A stretch of DNA of 20,651 nt from the NCBI RefSeq assembly GCF_000372725.1, contig NW_005196656.1, positions 1-20,651 on the forward strand, written 5' to 3'. The translations under genes were made by a program, and so were the position numbers. Shown here piece after piece: positions 17,804 through 20,651 of the stretch. The first letter of the stretch is position 1, and every line of letters begins with the position of its first letter. The stretch is from Emiliania huxleyi CCMP1516. Its lineage: Eukaryota; Haptophyta; Isochrysidales; Noelaerhabdaceae. Under the pieces are notes generated by a model, which was not told where the DNA came from, made no database searches, and worked only from the letters and a program-made list of their open reading frames with translations.

Positions 17804-19248
17804 ATGCCGGACTCGGCATGGCAGACCAAGGTCTCCGCAGTGCTCGGGCTGATGGCGGTGCAGATCACAGTTGGGGTTCTCTACCGCGTTGCTCAGGCGC
17901 ACGGAGGGGGCTTCCACTTCTCGACAATGTCGGCCATCGCCATCGCCGAGACATCGAAGCTCGCCATCACTGTCGCCCTCCACGTCGCCGATCCGCACCG
18001 CGAGAATGGGAGCAGCGCTTGGGCGGCGGCGAGCGGCCAGCTTAGTTTGAGCGCGTGCCTCCACATCTTCTCGCTCGCCTCGCTCTACGCGCTCAACAAC
18101 CAGCTCGCCTTCTACGTCGCCATCCAGATGGACCCCGGCACGATATTCCTCTTCAAGGCGGCCAACGCGCTCATCGTCGCCGCCATCCAGATGCTCTGCG
18201 TCGGCAGGCGCTTCAGCGGCGAGCAGATTCGCGCCATGGTGCAGCAGAGACGGCGGTGGGCCAGCGCCCCGGTGGCCGCCCCACCACCAAGCTCCGTTGT
18301 TGAATGCACCACAGGTGCTGCAGATGATTGGCATCATCATCGTGCAGCACGACCCCTGCCGCGGCCATGGCCGCTACCCACTGCGCGTGTACGGGCTGAT
18401 GGCCTTCAGCGTGGGCATCACCGCAGTCTGCACAGTCCGGAACGAGTACATCGTCAAGCACTACAGGATCGCACTCAACGTGCAGAACTCAGTGCTGTAC
18501 GCGAGCGGAGCTGCGCTCAACGTGAGATGGCCGAGACACAGCCGAGATACGGCCGAGATACAGCCGGGAGAGATGAGCGATGTACGCGGGGCCAACGGGG
18601 CCTCGCTCGACGCGCTCGCCGTCTCCCTGCCACTGCAGCCTCGGCCACACCCGGCTGCACCTCGGCCTCCTCTCCCCGCAGGTGACCGCCTTCTTCCTCG
18701 TGTCCAACCCGAGCAGCGCGCAAGCCGGGCTGGGCTTCTTCGACGGGTACGACAGCCCGCTCGCGGTGGCGGTCGTCGCATGCAACACGCTCATCGGCAT
18801 CGCGATCAACCTCGTGTACAAGTACGCGGACGCGGTCCTCAAGTGCATCGCCACCGACTGCACCGCCGTCGTCCTCTGCATCATCTCGGCGCCTCCTCCC
18901 CAGATCACACGCCCCTCTGCAACTTCGCACTCGAGAAGACACGCACTCCGCTGCCTCTCGCACCGTATTCACCACCCTTGGTGCTGTATCCGCACTACGC
19001 TCACTGGTGGTGTACCCGCAACGTAGGCCATCTTCTTCAACCTGCGGCCGTCGCTCACCCTCTGGTGCGGCGTCTGTGTGGTCTGCTACGCCGTCTACTC
19101 GTACTCGATGGCCGCTCGGCCGACGGAGCGCGACCCAGAGGCTAGTCGAGCGCTGGTCAGGGAGGTGAGCATGCAGGGGAGCATACAGGACGAGATGGAG
19201 CTGGAGTCGGCACGCGAGGCTCAGCGGCCGATGCTGCAGAGGACTTAG
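17804..19248 (+). CDS. nucleotide-sugar transporter, SLC35A type
   Basis: Four exons, 17804-18238, 18315-18521, 18682-18888 and 19027-19248, all join in phase 0 and give 356 residues, the usual length for the family. The product is strongly hydrophobic, with about ten spans. Family features include the N-terminal AVQITVGVLYR, the helix AIAETSKLAITVALH, and SLYALNNQLAFYVAIQMDPGTIFLFKAANAL, matching the LYA-NN-L...LD..T motif of UDP-galactose and CMP-sialic-acid transporters. GRRFS follows, and later NEYIVK, NVQNSVLYASG, GYDSPLAVAVVACNTLIGIA and KYADAVLKCIATDCTAVV. The last 40 residues are a polar cytosolic tail. It should exchange a nucleotide sugar for NMP in the Golgi membrane; the sugar cannot be told. 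Introns 1 and 2 are GT-AG; intron 3 is a GC-AG introner-like copy. Confidence 0.92.
18522..18681 (+). other. transporter intron 2 with CCGAGA repeats
   Basis: The 160-nt intron runs AAC|GTGAGATGG...CCCCGCAG|GTGACC. Near its 5' end GGCCGAGACAC, AGCCGAGATAC, GGCCGAGATAC and AGCCGGGAGAG follow one another (18528-18575). The same CCGAGA series builds hydrolase intron 2 at 8154-8303 and is echoed in the 73-bp units at 7643-7883, always in the sense strand of the host gene. Confidence 0.7.
18889..19026 (+). other. introner-like GC-AG intron in the transporter
   Basis: The 138-nt intron runs ATCTCG|GCGCCTCC...GCAACGTAG|GCCATC. From GATCACACGCC onward it matches the PLD intron at 12742-12939 for roughly 100 nt at about 80% identity by eye, including an exact CTCGAGAAGACACGCACTCC. 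The ends, GGTGTAC-CGCAAC...GTAG, also match. The middle of the PLD copy is about 60 nt longer. Confidence 0.85.
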
Positions 19249-19332
19249 TTCTCGTTTCTTCAAAAAGAGTGGTGTACCTGTGTTAACGTGGGACTATATT
19301 AGTGCCAGTGCGCGCCAGTCCCGTGCCTAGTG

Positions 19333-19448
19333 TAAGAAAGAAAGAAAAGAAATTAGACAAACCACGCCAAAGGAGGCATCTGGGAGGACGGCACTCGCGA
19401 GTCGCGACTCGGCACGCCGCCAGCGCCACCACACAGGGATTTCACGGG
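19333..19448 (+). repeat. A/G-rich dispersed repeat, copy 2
   Basis: The order is as in copy 1: GAAA runs, AGACAAACC, CAAAGGAGGCATCTGGGAGG, ACGGCAC, GCACGCCGCC and CACCACACAGGGATTT. It contains an extra piece around the 14-bp palindrome CGAGTCGCGACTCG (19398-19411), placed between two GGCAC words. Confidence 0.6.
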
Positions 19449-19549
19449 AAGAAGGAATGAAGGTGTGTTGCCTAGTAAGGGGGAAAATTCGTTATCCCAA
19501 GCTAGGGCTGGGTCGAGGGGACAGACACGTCCCCACCTTTGCAGGATTT

Positions 19550-19905
19550 TGAAAGAAAGAAAGAAAGAAAACAGACAACCCAAGGGAGGGATGTTGTGCC
19601 CTTGTTTGTTTCTCTTGGCACCTTGGAGTGCTGGGGGGGGCGACAGGAAGAATGTGGCCCTGAGTTATGTGTACGCCAACTCCAGGGTGTGTGTGTGGCA
19701 GCCACGCTGGCTGTGTGTCTTGTGAGCTTGTTTGTGTCTGTGTGTCGCTCGTGCGTGTCGTCATCATCTGTCTCGCGTCCACCCATACCGAAGAGAGACC
19801 GCGTTGGTGTCCAGTCCGAGCCTGGCTGTTCTTCACCTTTCTACCTACCTACCTACCTAGGGATGGGAGGACCACGGCACGCCGCCACCACACAGGGATT
19901 TTAAG
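19550..19905 (+). repeat. A/G-rich dispersed repeat, copy 3, split by an insertion
   Basis: The left half (19550-19593) carries the GAAA run, ACAGACAACCC and AAGGGAGGGATG. The right half (19859-19905) carries AGGGATGGGAGGACC, ACGGCACGCCGCC and CACCACACAGGGATTTTA. Joined at the shared AGGGATG they recreate copy 1 closely. The right half ends about 130 bp before the start codon at 20037. Confidence 0.65.
19594..19858 (+). mobile_element. 265-bp insertion with 7-bp target duplication, SINE-like
   Basis: The insert is flanked by AGGGATG on both sides (19587-19593 and 19859-19865) and sits inside a repeat whose uninterrupted form is seen at 996-1017. It ends in four CTAC/CTACC repeats, like the simple tail of a non-LTR or SINE retroposon, and has no inverted ends. 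No coding capacity is seen. RNA polymerase III boxes could not be identified with confidence. Confidence 0.55.
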
Positions 19906-20036
19906 GATAGGAGTGTGGTGCTAGCCGTCGCCCACCCTATCCCTTGGTCGTCTGTGCAGGATTGTGCTGGTTTGGCGCGCTGTTAATCCCTTGCTTGGCG
20001 CCAGCTGAAGCGCGCAGCCCTTCGATAAGGAAGCCA

Positions 20037-20501
20037 ATGATAGAGCCGGTTATTGGCCGCCGTCGCTCCAGCCTCGGTAGCGGCCGTATGAGCCTCTCCG
20101 GCTCCGGGGTCGGCCTCGAGCGCCTCGCCATCATCCGTCAGACCACCGAGTTTGAGCACAGCCAGCAGGAGCTGCGGCTGTCCGACAGCGGCGACATCGA
20201 CGAGAACCTGGGCAGCGAGCAGTTCGCAAAGGATGAGGGCGAGTTCCACTATCTGTCGCCGCGCGGCCTCGCCGGCGTGTCGCGGCGCTCGCTCGGGCCG
20301 TGGCTCCGGCGGGCGGGCTGGGCTCTATTTTGCTACCTCGCGCTGCTCGGCCTCATCCGGCTGGTGGTGCAGTCTCTGGTCAACGTGTCGACGCTCGACA
20401 TCGTGGACTTTACGCTGCGGGAGCCATGGCAGCACTCCGCCGCCGCCGTTGTCGACGCACCCTTCACATCCCCCTCTGGCTGCCGGTCGTGCCCGTGCTG
20501 A
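20037..20501 (+). CDS. single-span membrane protein, possibly incomplete
   Basis: From ATG 20037 the frame gives 154 residues. Residues 1-90 are polar with Ser/Gly/Arg-rich and acidic parts (a SGDIDENLGSEQF-type region) and contain no membrane segment. Residues 92-116 form one span (RAGWALFCYLALLGLIRLVV). The next segment, SLVNVSTLDIVDFTLREP, resembles the start of an LEA-2-like beta domain as found in type II membrane proteins. After about residue 130 the sequence loses that character and stops at 20499, so an intron probably begins near there and the gene likely continues beyond the window. An open frame and a CAG acceptor lie upstream of this ATG, so an earlier exon is possible. No function is assigned. 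Confidence 0.5.
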   Translation: MIEPVIGRRRSSLGSGRMSLSGSGVGLERLAIIRQTTEFEHSQQELRLSDSGDIDENLGSEQFAKDEGEFHYLSPRGLAGVSRRSLGPWLRRAGWALFCYLALLGLIRLVVQSLVNVSTLDIVDFTLREPWQHSAAAVVDAPFTSPSGCRSCPC

Positions 20502-20651
20502 CGGCGCCGCAGTCGGCGTCGCGCGCAGCAGTCAGAGCCTTCCTGACCTTCTCGCACCTTCCTCAGGCGCCCAGCTCACTGTGCATACGGCGCGCTTACG
20601 GCGCTCCTCCCGAGCGGCCTTCTTCGGCCGCGGCGCACCGTACATTCGTGC

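Noticed and set aside
17393..18340. 315-codon minus-strand ORF opposite the transporter exon
   Set aside because: It overlaps a firmly supported transporter exon on the other strand and shows no motif. The segment KEFYPTLRSLLNDAIG looks protein-like, but it lies outside any gene context and may be chance.

Overview
This window looks like nuclear DNA from a GC-rich unicellular alga, most likely a haptophyte. The reasons are high GC throughout, short introns in nearly every gene (about 50-350 nt), an unusually large share of GC-AG introns, a bipartite plastid-type leader on one small protein, and a Ty1/copia reverse transcriptase. The lineage is inferred from style, not proven. No rRNA, tRNA or CRISPR array was found. 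Gene models were built by hand by joining exons wherever splice sites, reading phase and family motifs agreed.

Layout. 1-1163: no firm gene; a palindrome-rich stretch (600-918) and a dispersed A/G-rich repeat precede a small plastid-targeted membrane protein (1164-1643, +). 2110-3300: a composite repeat with CTCGACACC minisatellites, inverted arms and a central tandem duplication. 3300-5030: mostly empty, with one doubtful membrane ORF. 5031-8866 (-): a 12-exon chain encoding a carbon-nitrogen hydrolase followed, with no stop between them, by an HTTM / vitamin K-dependent gamma-carboxylase-like membrane protein. 8999-9358 (+): a divergent cysteine-rich ORF. 9885-10594 (+): an unrecognised two-exon protein. 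10716-11548 (+): a two-repeat Myb-like protein. 12229-14686 (-): a phospholipase D superfamily protein. 15043-17363 (+): a 5'-truncated copia element with intact RT and RNase H. 17804-19248 (+): an SLC35A-type nucleotide-sugar transporter. 19330-19905: more copies of the A/G-rich repeat, one split by a 265-bp insertion. 20037-20501 (+): a single-pass membrane protein.

The genes do not form an obvious pathway. The most interesting signal is in the introns. One PLD intron and one transporter intron are clear copies of the same sequence, both in sense orientation. One hydrolase intron is an exact tandem triplication of a 73-bp unit that itself starts with GC and ends with AG. Several introns begin with the same bases that begin the downstream exon, as expected from a target-site duplication. 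Together these suggest active introner-like (transposon-derived) introns that favour GC-AG splice sites.
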